A program made the position numbers and the translations under genes. Under the pieces are notes generated by a model, which saw only the letters and a list, made by a program, of their open reading frames with translations, did not search any database and had not been told where the DNA came from. DNA of 64,000 nt from Rutidosis leptorrhynchoides (lineage: Eukaryota; Streptophyta; Magnoliopsida; Asterales; Asteraceae), in contig NC_092333.1 of the NCBI RefSeq assembly GCF_046630445.1, forward strand, positions 718,882,001-718,946,000. The letters run 5' to 3'. Shown here piece by piece: positions 11,141 to 21,376 of this stretch (position 1 is the stretch's first letter; every line of letters begins with the position of its first letter).

Positions 11141-12459
11141 TTACTTTATATCTTCTTGTGCTCGCATATAATCATGCATTTCTTTTATAGCTTCTGCGAA
11201 AGTTTCTGGCACTCTTTTGTGTAACCGCTGCCATAAAGATAGGTGTCTGTCCGTATCTATACAATGTATAAAGCCGAACACCTTCTGGCTTTCTGGAAAG
11301 TCTTGTATTTTGGCCACCTCCTTGGTGTACCTGTCTATTACCTTTCCCAAGCTTTCTTTCGGTTTCTGCTTAATGTCGTGGCATTCGACATGTGTTCTTT
11401 TGCGGGCGCGTAAGTTATGAAAGTTTAACAAAAATCTTGAGCGCAAATCCGCGAAACGTGTAATGCTTTGGGCTGGTAAGTTATTGAACCATTCCCTTGC
11501 TACCCCTTGTAGTACTATTGGTAGCATATGACATGCTACTGCGTCGCCCCAGCTATGTGTTTTTGCGGTTCCTTCAAATTTTTGCAAAAAATCATCTGGA
11601 TCTGACAATCCGTCGTAACTTCCCAACGTTAAGGGCACCACTGGTGCTACTATAAAAGGATGATTTGCAATATGCGGTACGAACTTTTTAGTTGTAGGAG
11701 CAAGTTCAAGACTTTGCTTGGCTTTTTGTCCTTCCATTACCGCGAACCAGTTGTTTATGAACTCTTAAACTCTTGCCGATTCATTAAAAGCCGGTGCCAA
11801 ATGCGGCGGTGCCACCTGCTGCAGCTGAGATATAAAACTATTTGGTTAGGTCTAGACGTATTGCGGCCCGCTATATTGGTTGCTTGCAATATTAGGGATA
11901 GGTTGCGAAGACGCATACATCGTTGACCCTTGTTGCGGTGTCAGCATGATATATGAACCATCTTGATTTCTCAGGCCCATCTGCCTGATTCTTTCCTGAG
12001 CGCTTTCGGTGGTAACCCTTTCAATAGGAGTTTCAGGTTCAACCGAAGTAATGATGTGCATGGTGCCCACATAGGTAGTTTTAACTTTAAAACCTGGTGG
12101 AATGGTCTCGCTTAGAGAACTGAAGTTCAGGTTCTTTGGAGGAAAATCCTTGAACAGTTTGAAGCTAGTTCCCGTTTCCAGTAAGCTTCCATCGGAAGAG
12201 TGCAACCAACTCTTAGATGATTCTTTCAGGACCGTTTCTGATGTAACTGGTCCTATCTCAACATTCAATGTTGATGGAGGCTTTGATGTGCCTTTGACTG
12301 GTGCAGGTGGCTTTGATGGTGTATTCGTGACAGTCGCTGTAGGTGTTTGAAACCCTGGACTTACTGGAGAATCCGATCGCCCCTAATTTTTGGAATTACT
12401 GGACTTACTGGAGAATCCGATCGCCCCTGATTTTTGGAACTCTTACTTCCTCCACCCAT
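11141..12459 (-). pseudogene. gag: Tat gag, broken
   Basis: The likely start is the ATG at 12459 (MGGGSKSS), about 150 bp inside the PBS. A 44-bp tandem duplication (12355-12442) throws the frame. It then reads openly at 12268-11852 (N-terminal variable part with PTPxKG-type linkers) and, after an in-frame stop near 11765, at 11737-11141: a classical gag capsid with LTLGSYDGLSDPDDFLQKFE, VAREWFNNLPAQSI and FADLRSRFLLNFHNLR. The zinc-knuckle sits in the next frame at 10888. Structural protein of the particle; inactive copy. Confidence 0.8.
12355..12442. repeat. 44-bp tandem duplication in Tat gag
   Basis: CTGGACTTACTGGAGAATCC and the next 24 bases occur twice in direct succession (12355-12398 and 12399-12442), with about three or four differences near the unit ends. 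44 is not a multiple of three, so the duplication itself shifts the gag frame. Confidence 0.85.
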
Positions 12460-12585
12460 TCTTGCTGACAGTCTTGAAAACCTGAAAGTGACCGATTAAT
12501 TAAACAAAAAAGTTTTATGGAAAGAAGATACGTATAATAAATCATACACAACATAAATTCCAATCTTATTTGTTTCGTATAACCG

Positions 12586-12605
12586 GTCCCACAAATGGCG
12601 CCAAA
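12586..12605 (-). other. Primer binding site of the Tat element
   Basis: On the minus strand the LTR end TTGATCA is followed at once by TTTGGCGCCATTTGTGGGA. TGGCGCC plus TGTGGGA is the usual Tat-lineage PBS pattern. It fixes the orientation: the right-hand LTR is the 5' LTR. Confidence 0.75.
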
Positions 12606-13218
12606 TGATCAAGCATAATTTCACGAGATCAAGGTGAACCTACGCTTGAGTGCATAATGGGGTTTAAGGACAAACAACATTCGGACCTCCGACGCTTAGT
12701 CGTGGATAACCCACATCGGTATCGTTTTAATTCCGACAGGGTGGCCGATTTGAGATTCCACCAACAACCCAACATACGGGGTTGAGTGGCCCAAAGACAT
12801 GAAGGTTTTACAGTTTGAGTCATACCTAAAAGTCTTTAAGATCGTATAAAGCTTTGTTCGTACGATGTAGATATGTATGATGTTGTTACGTATTAGTAAA
12901 ACGAATATTTTTTTAGGGTTTATGAGCTATGTATTTATAGGCTCATGAATTAGGGTTTCCATAGAATCTCTTCCCTAATTAAATGTAATCTTATCCTAAC
13001 TAACTTTCGTTATTTAAAAAAAAAAAACTGAATTGATTATACCGTACATTCTTCTAGAATATACTGAACCCTTACGCAAGTATACGAAACTCGCATCAGA
13101 TGGTATAGGCACATAGAGTGCGGCTATACCCGTACCATATACCTTACATGGCAGTTTTTGTGTGGTTCAGGGCTTGGGATGCGTAGTCCGCATAGTCTTG
13201 CTGATATGTGTATCATTA
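12606..13218 (-). repeat. 5' LTR of the Tat element
   Basis: 613-bp partner of 3238-3847. It differs by scattered substitutions and small indels, including a poly-A run at 13017-13027. The outer boundary at 13218 is followed by CAACC (13219-13223), matching the bases before the left LTR. The short ORFs across it are accidental. Confidence 0.85.
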
Positions 13219-14331
13219 CAACCCAAGTCCACTGATGATGACACTTGTTTTCAACTTGATGTAATAGATTCGTGTGTTGAGCATGATTTGCAGGAACTAT
13301 TGGAGGTTGATACCACAGGTTTTCTTTCCATGGATGAAAGCGATGATTTTGATTTAGGTGCTGAATTTGAAAACTTTATGAAAGTGGATACGGATGATGA
13401 ATTAAAACTTCTTTGGAAGAACCACCCATGCTTGAACTTAAGAAGCTTCCGGAACATTTGGAGTATGCCTATATTCATGGGACTTTAGAATTACCGGTGA
13501 TTATATCTTCTACTCTTTCTAGTGATCAAAAGGGAGAGTTAATTAATTTGTTAAAGGCTCACAAAAACGACCGACATACCTGGAATAAACCAATCCTTTT
13601 GCACTCATAAAATCCTCCTAGAGGATGAGTATAAACCTATTGTCCAAAGGCAAAGGAGGCTAAACCCGAATATGAAAGACGTTGTGAAGAAGGAGGTAGT
13701 CAAGTTACTTGACGCCGGGTTGATTTACCCAATCTCCCACAGCCCATGGGTGAGCCTTGTCCAAGTTGTGCCAAAAAAAGGGGGTACAACTGTTGTGCTT
13801 AACGAAAAGAAAGAACTTGTTCCTACGCGTACGGTTACGGGGTGGAGAGTTTGTATAGACTATCGTCGTTTAAACGACACCACTAGGAAGGATCACTTTC
13901 TGCTACCATTTATCGACCAAACGCTTGAACGATTAGCGGGTAAGGAATTCTACTGCTTCCTAGACGGATTCTCCGGGTATTTCCAAATCCCCATTGACCC
14001 CCTAGACTAGGACAAGACAATATTCACTTGCCCGTTTGGTACTTTTGCTTATCGTCGCATGCCATTCGGTCTATGCAATACACCTGGAACTTTTCAAAGA
14101 TGCATGATGGCAATCTTCAATGACATGATCGAGGAGTGTATGGAAGTCTTTATGGACGACTTCTCCATCTTTGGAGACTCCTTTGACTCATGTCTTTCCA
14201 ATCTTGAACGTATGTTAATTCGTTGCGAAAAAGCAAATATTGTTTTGAATTGGGAAAAATGTTACTTCATGGTAAAAGAAGGCATCGTTCTAGGCCATAA
14301 AATATCTCGTGCGAGTATTGAGGTAGATTAA
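13219..14331 (+). pseudogene. pol: Athila A1 protease-RT linker and reverse transcriptase, broken
   Basis: A1 resumes directly after the Tat LTR. An acidic linker (STDDDTCFQLDVIDSC to about 13410) is followed in another frame by LELKKLPEHLEYAYIHG. RT proper starts at RRLNPNMKDVVKKEVVKL and continues through TGWRVCIDYRRLND, a TAG at 14008-14010, MPFGLCNTPGTFQRCM and the catalytic VFMDDFSIFGDSF (both aspartates kept). It ends near GHKISRASIEVD with TAA at 14329-14331. RT role as in other gypsy elements; this copy has at least two stops and a frameshift. Confidence 0.85.
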
Positions 14332-14960
14332 GCCAAACTGGAGGTTATATCTAAACTACCCGAACCTTCGAATGTTAAGGCCATTCACAGTTTCCTTGCT
14401 CATGCGGGCTTCTATAGGCGATTCATAAAAGATTTTTCAAAAATCGCCCGCCCTATGACTAGACTTCTTGAGAAGGATGTTCCTTTCGAGTTCAATGATG
14501 ATTGTAAGAAGGCCTTCTCTATTCTGAAAACCAAGCTCACACAAGCTCCTATAATGTATCACCTGATTTCAGTTTACCTTTCGAGCTAATGTGTGACACT
14601 AGCGATTATGCATTGGGAGCCGTCTTAGGGCAACGCCTTGATAATCATTTCTGTCCAATTTACTATGCGAGTAGGACACTAACGGGAGCTCAGGTTAATT
14701 ATACCATAACTTAGAAAGAGCTCTTCGCGGTTGTCATTACATTCGATAAATTCCGTCCTTATTTGGTGTTGTCTAAAACCATTGTCTATACTGACAACTC
14801 AGCCCTTAAGTACCTTTTTGCTAAGCAAGATGTGAAGCAACGACTCATTCATTGGGTTCTTCTCTTACAAGAATTCGATATTGAGATTCGTGATAAAAAA
14901 AAGGGGCAGAGAACCTTGCCGCTGACCATCTTTATCGACTTGAGAATCCTAATCTGAAAA
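14332..14960 (+). pseudogene. Athila A1 RNase H region, broken
   Basis: The connection reads IHSFLAHAGFYRRFIKDFSK in the RT frame, then shifts. RNase H is recognised by FELMCDTSDYALGAVLGQR (first aspartate), YYASRTLTGAQVNYT, an in-frame TAG near 14713, [17 protein letters not shown] (glutamate) and [13 protein letters not shown] (next aspartate). Degradation of the RNA strand of the hybrid is the family role. Stops make it inactive. Confidence 0.75.
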
Positions 14961-15178
14961 AAATTAATGAGTCGAACATTAAAGACACGTTTCGTGATGA
15001 GTTTTTGATGCGGGTTGACAAGGACCCGATAGTTCATTGGTTTGCGGATTACGCTAATTATCTAGCTTCAGGTGTTCTTCAGAAGGGGTTCTCTTATCAG
15101 CAAAAGAAGAAATTCTTTGCGGATTTGAAGTATTACTTTTGGGATCAACCCCATCTTTTTTGAGTTTATGCGGATCAA

Positions 15179-15610
15179 GTGATTCGGCGATGTGTGTATG
15201 GTAAAGAAGCTCAACAAATTCTTGAGCATTGTCATCAAGGTCCCACCGGTGGTCACTATGGACCAAGCCATACCGCCAAGAAAGTTTTTGACTCGGGCTT
15301 TTATTGGCCCTCGATCTTTAAAGACACTCATGTGTTTGTTCGTACTTGTGATGCATGCCAAAGAACGAGCACAATCACCAAACGGGATGAGATGCCACAA
15401 ATCGGCATCCAAGAGTGTGAAGTCTTTGATGTGTGGGGAATTGATTTTACGGGTCCTTTCCCAAGTTCCCACAACTGCAAATATATCTTAGTAGCCGTCG
15501 ATTATGTATCTAAATGGGCAGAGGCCAAAGCTCTACCTACAAACGATGCACGGGTCGTGGTGAATTTCTTGAAGAATCTTTTCTCTTGCTTTGGAATTCC
15601 AAAGGCACTC
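15179..15610 (+). pseudogene. Athila A1 integrase, truncated at the A2 insertion
   Basis: Zinc-binding domain: [23 protein letters not shown], then [13 protein letters not shown] (HHCC pattern). The core begins [14 protein letters not shown] with the first catalytic aspartate, followed by [15 protein letters not shown]. It breaks off at FGIPKAL, just before the second catalytic aspartate would be expected. The LTR of A2 starts at 15611 (TGATATG). The five bases before it, CACTC, should be one half of a target duplication; the partner is not in the window. Confidence 0.85.
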
Positions 15611-17365
15611 TGATATGCCCGAATCGGACGGTTTATTTATGCGGTGTCGTTAGGTCGAAAAATGTCAATTCAAGATATCAACGGGAGAAGCTGATTATTT
15701 AATTTATATATGTTGGGCCTAAATCTATTTTTACTTCCTATGGGTTAGCAAGGGCAAATATGACCTAGGTTCGTTCCTTGAGCAGTCGAATTTGAAGCAG
15801 AGCTTATTTAGATAATTTAGTAATTAAGATTGGGTTTGTACACAATTCAGTATCCAAGACTAGTGGCCAGGTACACCTTGTGTAGAGAGGCAGGATCCTT
15901 TTGATCTCAATAAATTGGCGACTGTTCAGAAAATCCAACAACCAAGTCCAACCTGTTTATTCTAGATACCACTTTATCCGGAATATCAAATTGTGTAAAG
16001 ACAATACTTGGGTTGATTTGATTTATAATTGTATTTAAAATATTAAAGCAATATAATTAAAATAAGCTAGCTAGCACGCAACAGCTAAGGACAGAGAGGA
16101 CGTGGTTCACCATGATTTAAGATCACGTAGTGTCGGGATGATTGCGAGACACTCATTGGATAGATATACCTTGGTATAAACACTAGATTCCCTACTAAGT
16201 GGTTTCCCGGTTAACATGTCATGAGGAACTAGGCATTGAAGATTCTGATCGGATGGACTATGCTCAACTCCCGACACTTTATCCGATTTAAGGATATATG
16301 TGGCCCATCTTGGATGTAATGCATACCTTGGGCACACGAATAAAGTAGCATAGCCATATAATATCCAACCTTTCTTAACACCTTAGTATATCACCCAAGT
16401 GGGTGGTTATGATTGTGTTTCAAATTCCTTTCTGTCAATGGTTTGGTAAAATATGAGGGTTTGTAGACAAATTAGAACCTCTGATGGCTCTCCGTCATCC
16501 TTAAAGATTTATAAGTTTAGTTTGTATTGTAATGCGTTAAATTCTCATTTATGATTTAAACTAGCCCCTTACTTAAATCTAACCAATAAATCCCTTAGTT
16601 AACCACCATGTACTAGACTTATAGTGGTTCCATAGCTTCTAACCTTGACCATGCCCAAGTGGTCTTATAGTACATCAACACTGTACTCTACTGTTGCAAC
16701 AGTATTTCCTCGAGTCTTATACTCTTGACCAATGTCTTGATCTGGTCCTACAGTAATTCCCCATGTACTTTATAGTATTTCTGATGGGTTCATACCTTGA
16801 CCTATGTATAAGCACAGATAATTAATTACCTTATAATTGTCGACTTTATAAAAAGTTTTAATCACGTTTATTGGTGGAAGGACTATAATAACGAGGTTTA
16901 ATATCATAGACAGAAAGCGAGTACGAAACGATAATCATCCCTAACTAACATTATTAAATCATTGCAAACAACCAAGCAATTACTCAGACATCATGGCAAC
17001 AAGCATTTCTAATATTAATAAATCACAAACATCGAACAAGAATATTATAATAAATTAATAAAAGAAAGGATAAATGTTACCGAATAATGTCGGCAGAATA
17101 ATACTTGTATTTCTTCATAATATCCATAGCGTTTCAATGCTTGATAGCTTCTACTACTAACTACATACTATTCTCATATTGATCACTAGAGAGCGACAAT
17201 AGAGAGATAATTATTTTCCTAATCTCTGTACTTTCCTCTCTCTAGAATCTAGAGAGTGAAAGTAGAGAGAGAACTAATCTCTTATAGATTACTAGAGAGT
17301 GACTATAGAGAGATATTTAGAGAGAGAAGTGAGAAACGTGTGTGTTGAAATGGTGGGATGAGCCA

Positions 17366-17377
17366 CCTATTTATAGG
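17366..17377 (-). promoter_or_regulatory. Candidate TATA box in the A2 LTR
   Basis: CCTATAAATAGG is palindromic and so reads as a TATA box on either strand. In the element's orientation it lies about 730 bp into the LTR once the solo LTR is removed. It is followed by CT/GA-rich sequence of the kind often seen after plant transcription starts. Confidence 0.45.
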
Positions 17378-17637
17378 AAATGCTTGATGGCAAAGTTGTA
17401 AATAAATGGGCTTGGTGAACAAGCAAAGCATCTTGAGAACTTGGTGGCCAAGGTGACATTGAAGAGCAAGTATAACTTGGAGAGCAAGCACATTCTAGAT
17501 TATTCTAAGCATTTAATCAACATGGACTTGAATTTTTCCTGTAAACGGCTGGCAGGCCATTTGGCAAGCCGTTTGCAGGGCCCGTTTGACCAGTCAGCCC
17601 GATTACCATGCCCATTTTCTTTGGGCATGTGGCAGGC

Positions 17638-20600
17638 TGTAGTGATCCGAACTTTTCCATGTTTATATATATAATGAATTTGGTATATTTACATGATTAA
17701 ATGTTTTCAACATGTTAAGCAATCAAACTTGTTAAGACTTGATTAATTGAAATGAGTTTCCTATAGACAATTGACCACCCAAGTTAACCTGTGATTCACG
17801 AACGTTAAAACTTGTAAAAACTATATGGTGATATATATAGACATATATATAGTTAACATGATATTATGATAATTAAGTATCTCACTAGGTATATTAACAA
17901 TGAGTTATATACATAAAATGAGACTATTGAATTAAGAAACTCAAAACGATATATGTAACGATTATCGTTGTAACGACACTTTAATGTATATATATCATAT
18001 TAAGATATATTCATACATCATAATATCATGATAATGTAATAATTTAACATCTCATTAGATATATTAAACAATGGCTTAACAATATTAAATGAGATCGTTA
18101 ACTTAAAGGTTTCAAAACAACACTTACATGTAACGACTAACGGTGACTTAACGACTCAGTTAAAATGTATATACATGTAGTATTTTAAGATGTATTCATA
18201 CACTTTTAAAAGACTTCAAGACACATATCAAAGTACTTCTACTTAACAAAAATGCTTGCAATTGCATTCTCATTCATTTTCATCAACAATCCTACTCGTA
18301 TGCACCCGTATTCGTACTCTACAATACTCAGCTCCTAGACATATATACTATTGGTATATACACATAATAATTTAGCTCTTAGCAGCCCTTGTGAGTACAT
18401 ATGTGGGAACCATCATTTGGCAACTAGCATGAAATATGTAACACAACAACAAAGTAATGGAGCCTATATTGACTCCATTTTCACGTCCCATATCACCTAC
18501 CACAAACACATTTTGATTTCCATTTTTATGCATCAAATTACTCTCTATAAATTACTCTCTTAGTGTTCTAAGTGTTCTTCATCATTTCCTTCATAATCTA
18601 GCTCAATCTAGGTAACCAAGTTCAACATACAAAACAACTACTCAAGAAAACACCAAGAACACTTCCAAGTTAGCTAACTCACTTTCAATCTTGTAAAGTG
18701 ATCATCCAACCTCAAGAAATCTTTGTTTTTTACAGTAGGTTATCATTCTAATTCAAGGTAATACTCATATTCAAACTTTGATTCAATTTCTATAACTATA
18801 ACAATCTTATTTCGAGTGGAAATCTTACTTGAACTTGTTTTCGTGTCATGATTCTACTTCAAGAACTTTCGAGCCATCCAAGAATTATTTGAAGCTAGAT
18901 CAAATTTTGTCACTTCCAGTAGGTTTACCTACTAAACTTGAGGTAGTAACGATGTTCATAACATCATTCGATTCATACATATAAAACTATCATATTCGAA
19001 GATTTAAACTTGTAATCACTAGAACATAGTTTAGTTAATTCTAAACTTGTTCACAAATAAAGTTAATCCTTCTAAATTGACTTTTAAAATCAACTAAACA
19101 CATGTTCTATATCTATATCATATGCTAACTTAATGATTTAAAACCTGGAAACACGAAAAACACCGTAAAACTGGACATACGCCGTTGTAGTAACACCGCG
19201 GGCTGTTTTGGGTTAGTTAATTAAAAACTATGATAAACTTTGATTTAAAAGTTCTTCTTCTGAGAAAATAATTTTTCTTATGAACATGTAACTATATCCA
19301 AAAATCATGGTTAAAATCAAAGTGGAAGTATGTTTTTCAAAATGGTCATCAAGACGTTGTTCTTTCGACTGAAATGACTACCTCTTATAATATTAACTTG
19401 TAACCTGTATTTTCGACTATAAACTTATACTATTTCTGTTTTTATTCATAACCTTAAGTTCAATATGAAACCATGGCAACTTGAATCACTCAAAACGGAT
19501 TTAAAACGAAGAAATTATGGGTAAAACAAGATTGGATAATTTTGCTTGTTGTAGCTACGTAAAATTTGTAATAAATCTATACAAATCATAACTTAACTAA
19601 CTTATATTGTATTATATATGTATTCTAACATATATTATGTAATCTTGGGATACCATAGACACGAATACAATGTTTTGACATATCATATCGACCCATCTAT
19701 ATATATATATTTCGAAACAACCATAGACACTCTATATGAAGTAATGCTTGACTTAGCTATACAGGGTTGAGGTTGATTCCAAAATAATATATATACTTTG
19801 AGTTGTGATCTAGCCTGAGACATGTATACAATGGGTCATGGATTGATTTGAGATAATATATATTGATTTATTTCTGTACATCTAACTGTGGACAACTAGT
19901 TGTAGGATACTAACGAGGACTGCTGACTTAACAAACTCAAATCATTAAAACGTAATAAAAATGTTGTAAATATATTTTGATCATACTTTGATATATATGT
20001 ACATATTTGTTATAGTTTCGTGAATCAACCCGTGGCTAAGTCTTACTTCTCGATGAAGTAAAAATCTGTGAAAGTGAGTTATAATCCCACTTTTAAAATC
20101 TAATATTTTTGGGATGAGAATACATGCAGTTTTATAAAAGTTTTACAAAATAGACACAAGTATGTGAAACTACTTTCTATGGTTGAATGATCGAAGCCGA
20201 ATATGCCCCTTTTTACTTGGTAACCTAAGAATTAGTAAACCAGTCTACTAAGTAACGCGGATCCTAAAGATAGATCTATTGGGCCCAACAAACCCCATCC
20301 GTTGTAGCGGATGCTTTATTACTTCGATGTTTTTTATCATGTCCGATGGATGTCCTGGAATGATAGGGATATTCTTATATGCATCTTGTTAATGTCGGTT
20401 ACCAGGTGTTCACCATATGAATGATTTTTATCTCTATGTATGGGATGATGTTTACGAAAAATGGAAATATGAAATCTTGTGGTCTATTATTACGATTGAT
20501 AAATATATAGGTTAAACCTATAACTCACCAACATTTTTGTTGACGTTTTAGGCATGTTTATTCTCAAGTAATTATTAAGAGCTTCCGCTGTTGCATACTA

Positions 20601-20906
20601 AATTAAGGACAAGATTTGGAGTCCATGCTTGTATAATATTGTTTGAAAACTGCATTCGAAGACATATATTGTTGTGTAATATTATTGTAAACCATTATGT
20701 AATGGTCGTGTGAAAATGCTATATTTTTTATTATCATTATTTAATAATCGTCGTAATATTTTTAAACCTTTATCGATAAAATAAAGGTTATGGTTTGTTT
20801 TAAAATCGAATGCAGTCTTTGAAAAACGTCTCATATAGAGGTCAAAACCTCGCAACGAAATCAATTAATATGGAACGTTTATAATCAATATGAAGGGGAC
20901 ATTTCA
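17638..20906 (+). repeat. 3.27-kb solo LTR S1 inside the A2 LTR
   Basis: Starts TGTAGTGATCCGAAC and ends GGGGACATTTCA, bounded on both sides by CAGGC (17633-17637 and 20907-20911). There is no PBS, polypurine tract or coding region inside, so it is read as a solo LTR left by recombination between two long LTRs. It carries the block CCTAAAGATAGATCTATTGG (about 20262-20281) and the hairpin CAACA-TTTT-TGTTG (20529-20542), shared in form with the LTRs of N1 and the Tekay element. The 3.3 kb hold no credible gene. Confidence 0.8.
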
Positions 20907-20924
20907 CAGGCCATTTACCATACT

Positions 20925-20996
20925 GGCAGGCCATTTGGTAGCCCGTTTGGCAGCCTGTTTGGTAGCCCATTTTGCAGCCCGTTTGGCAGGCCGTTT
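20925..20996. repeat. 12-bp tandem array in A2 U3
   Basis: Six units of the form GGCAGGCCGTTT, GGTAGCCCGTTT, GGCAGCCTGTTT follow one another without gaps. Related units lie left of the solo LTR (17549-17590). The S1 insertion therefore landed inside this array; its target CAGGC is itself part of a unit. Confidence 0.8.
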
Positions 20997-21376
20997 GGCC
21001 TGCTGATTTGCTTGATCGTAACTTGATTTCTTGTCTTTCACTGTTTTCACTCTAGAATCTTCGTTTTAGCTCCGTTTCTGACGATTCTTACGCCCACGCG
21101 TTCATAATTAAATAACCTACAACACAAGATTAAGTAAATAAACTTTTCTAAAAATTATAAAATAAGTTATTTAAACGCGAGTTAATCGCCTTAGCCGATT
21201 TTGCTCGTTTTTCCTCATCTTTCATCCGCTTTTAGTGATTCTTGAAACGTAGCCTTCGTAATGACATAATCTACCAAATGAAGCAAATAAATGCTTATTT
21301 AGATGATAAAGTCAATTACTTTATCATAAATGGGGCTAATATCGGGGGTAAAAGCATGACTTTTTAGCCGATGTCA

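Larger units (their letters stand above)
3238..13218 (-). mobile_element. Tat-lineage Ty3/gypsy retrotransposon nested in A1
   Basis: Nearly complete 9.98-kb element read on the minus strand. It has 5' LTR 12606-13218, PBS at 12586-12605, gag, CCHC-protease-RT, RNase H, a second archaeal-like RNase H, integrase, an antisense ORF region and 3' LTR 3238-3847. Flanks carry the same 5 bp, CAACC (3233-3237 and 13219-13223). The dual RNase H and the long region with an antisense ORF between integrase and the 3' LTR are hallmarks of the Tat/Retand group. LTRs differ at about 8% of positions by eye over the first 175 bp, so the insertion is not recent. Confidence 0.88.
1..15610 (+). mobile_element. 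Athila-lineage Ty3/gypsy retrotransposon A1, split and truncated
   Basis: Outermost element of the left half. Order on the plus strand is partial LTR (1-703), PBS, gag, Athila-type protease, then after a nested Tat element (3238-13218) the protease-RT linker, RT, RNase H and the front half of integrase. The Athila assignment rests on the PBS/leader context, the DLGASVNLMP protease motif and the RT wording (MPFGLCN, FMDDFSIFG). Integrase stops at 15610, where the LTR of A2 begins, and its remainder is not found in the window. Many stops and frameshifts show that it is an old dead copy. Confidence 0.85.
15611..21376 (-). repeat. 3' LTR of A2, interrupted by a solo LTR
   Basis: Plus-strand ends are TGATATG and CGATGTCA (TG...CA). 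Removing the solo LTR at 17638-20906 plus one target copy leaves about 2.49 kb. 15611-16640 aligns with the right LTR 26527-27554. Beyond that it is the only copy in the window. It holds AG-rich repeats with the phrase CTAGAGAGTGACTATAGAG at about 17184, 17247 and 17291, just downstream (minus strand) of a TATA box, and a 12-bp array in U3. Confidence 0.75.
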
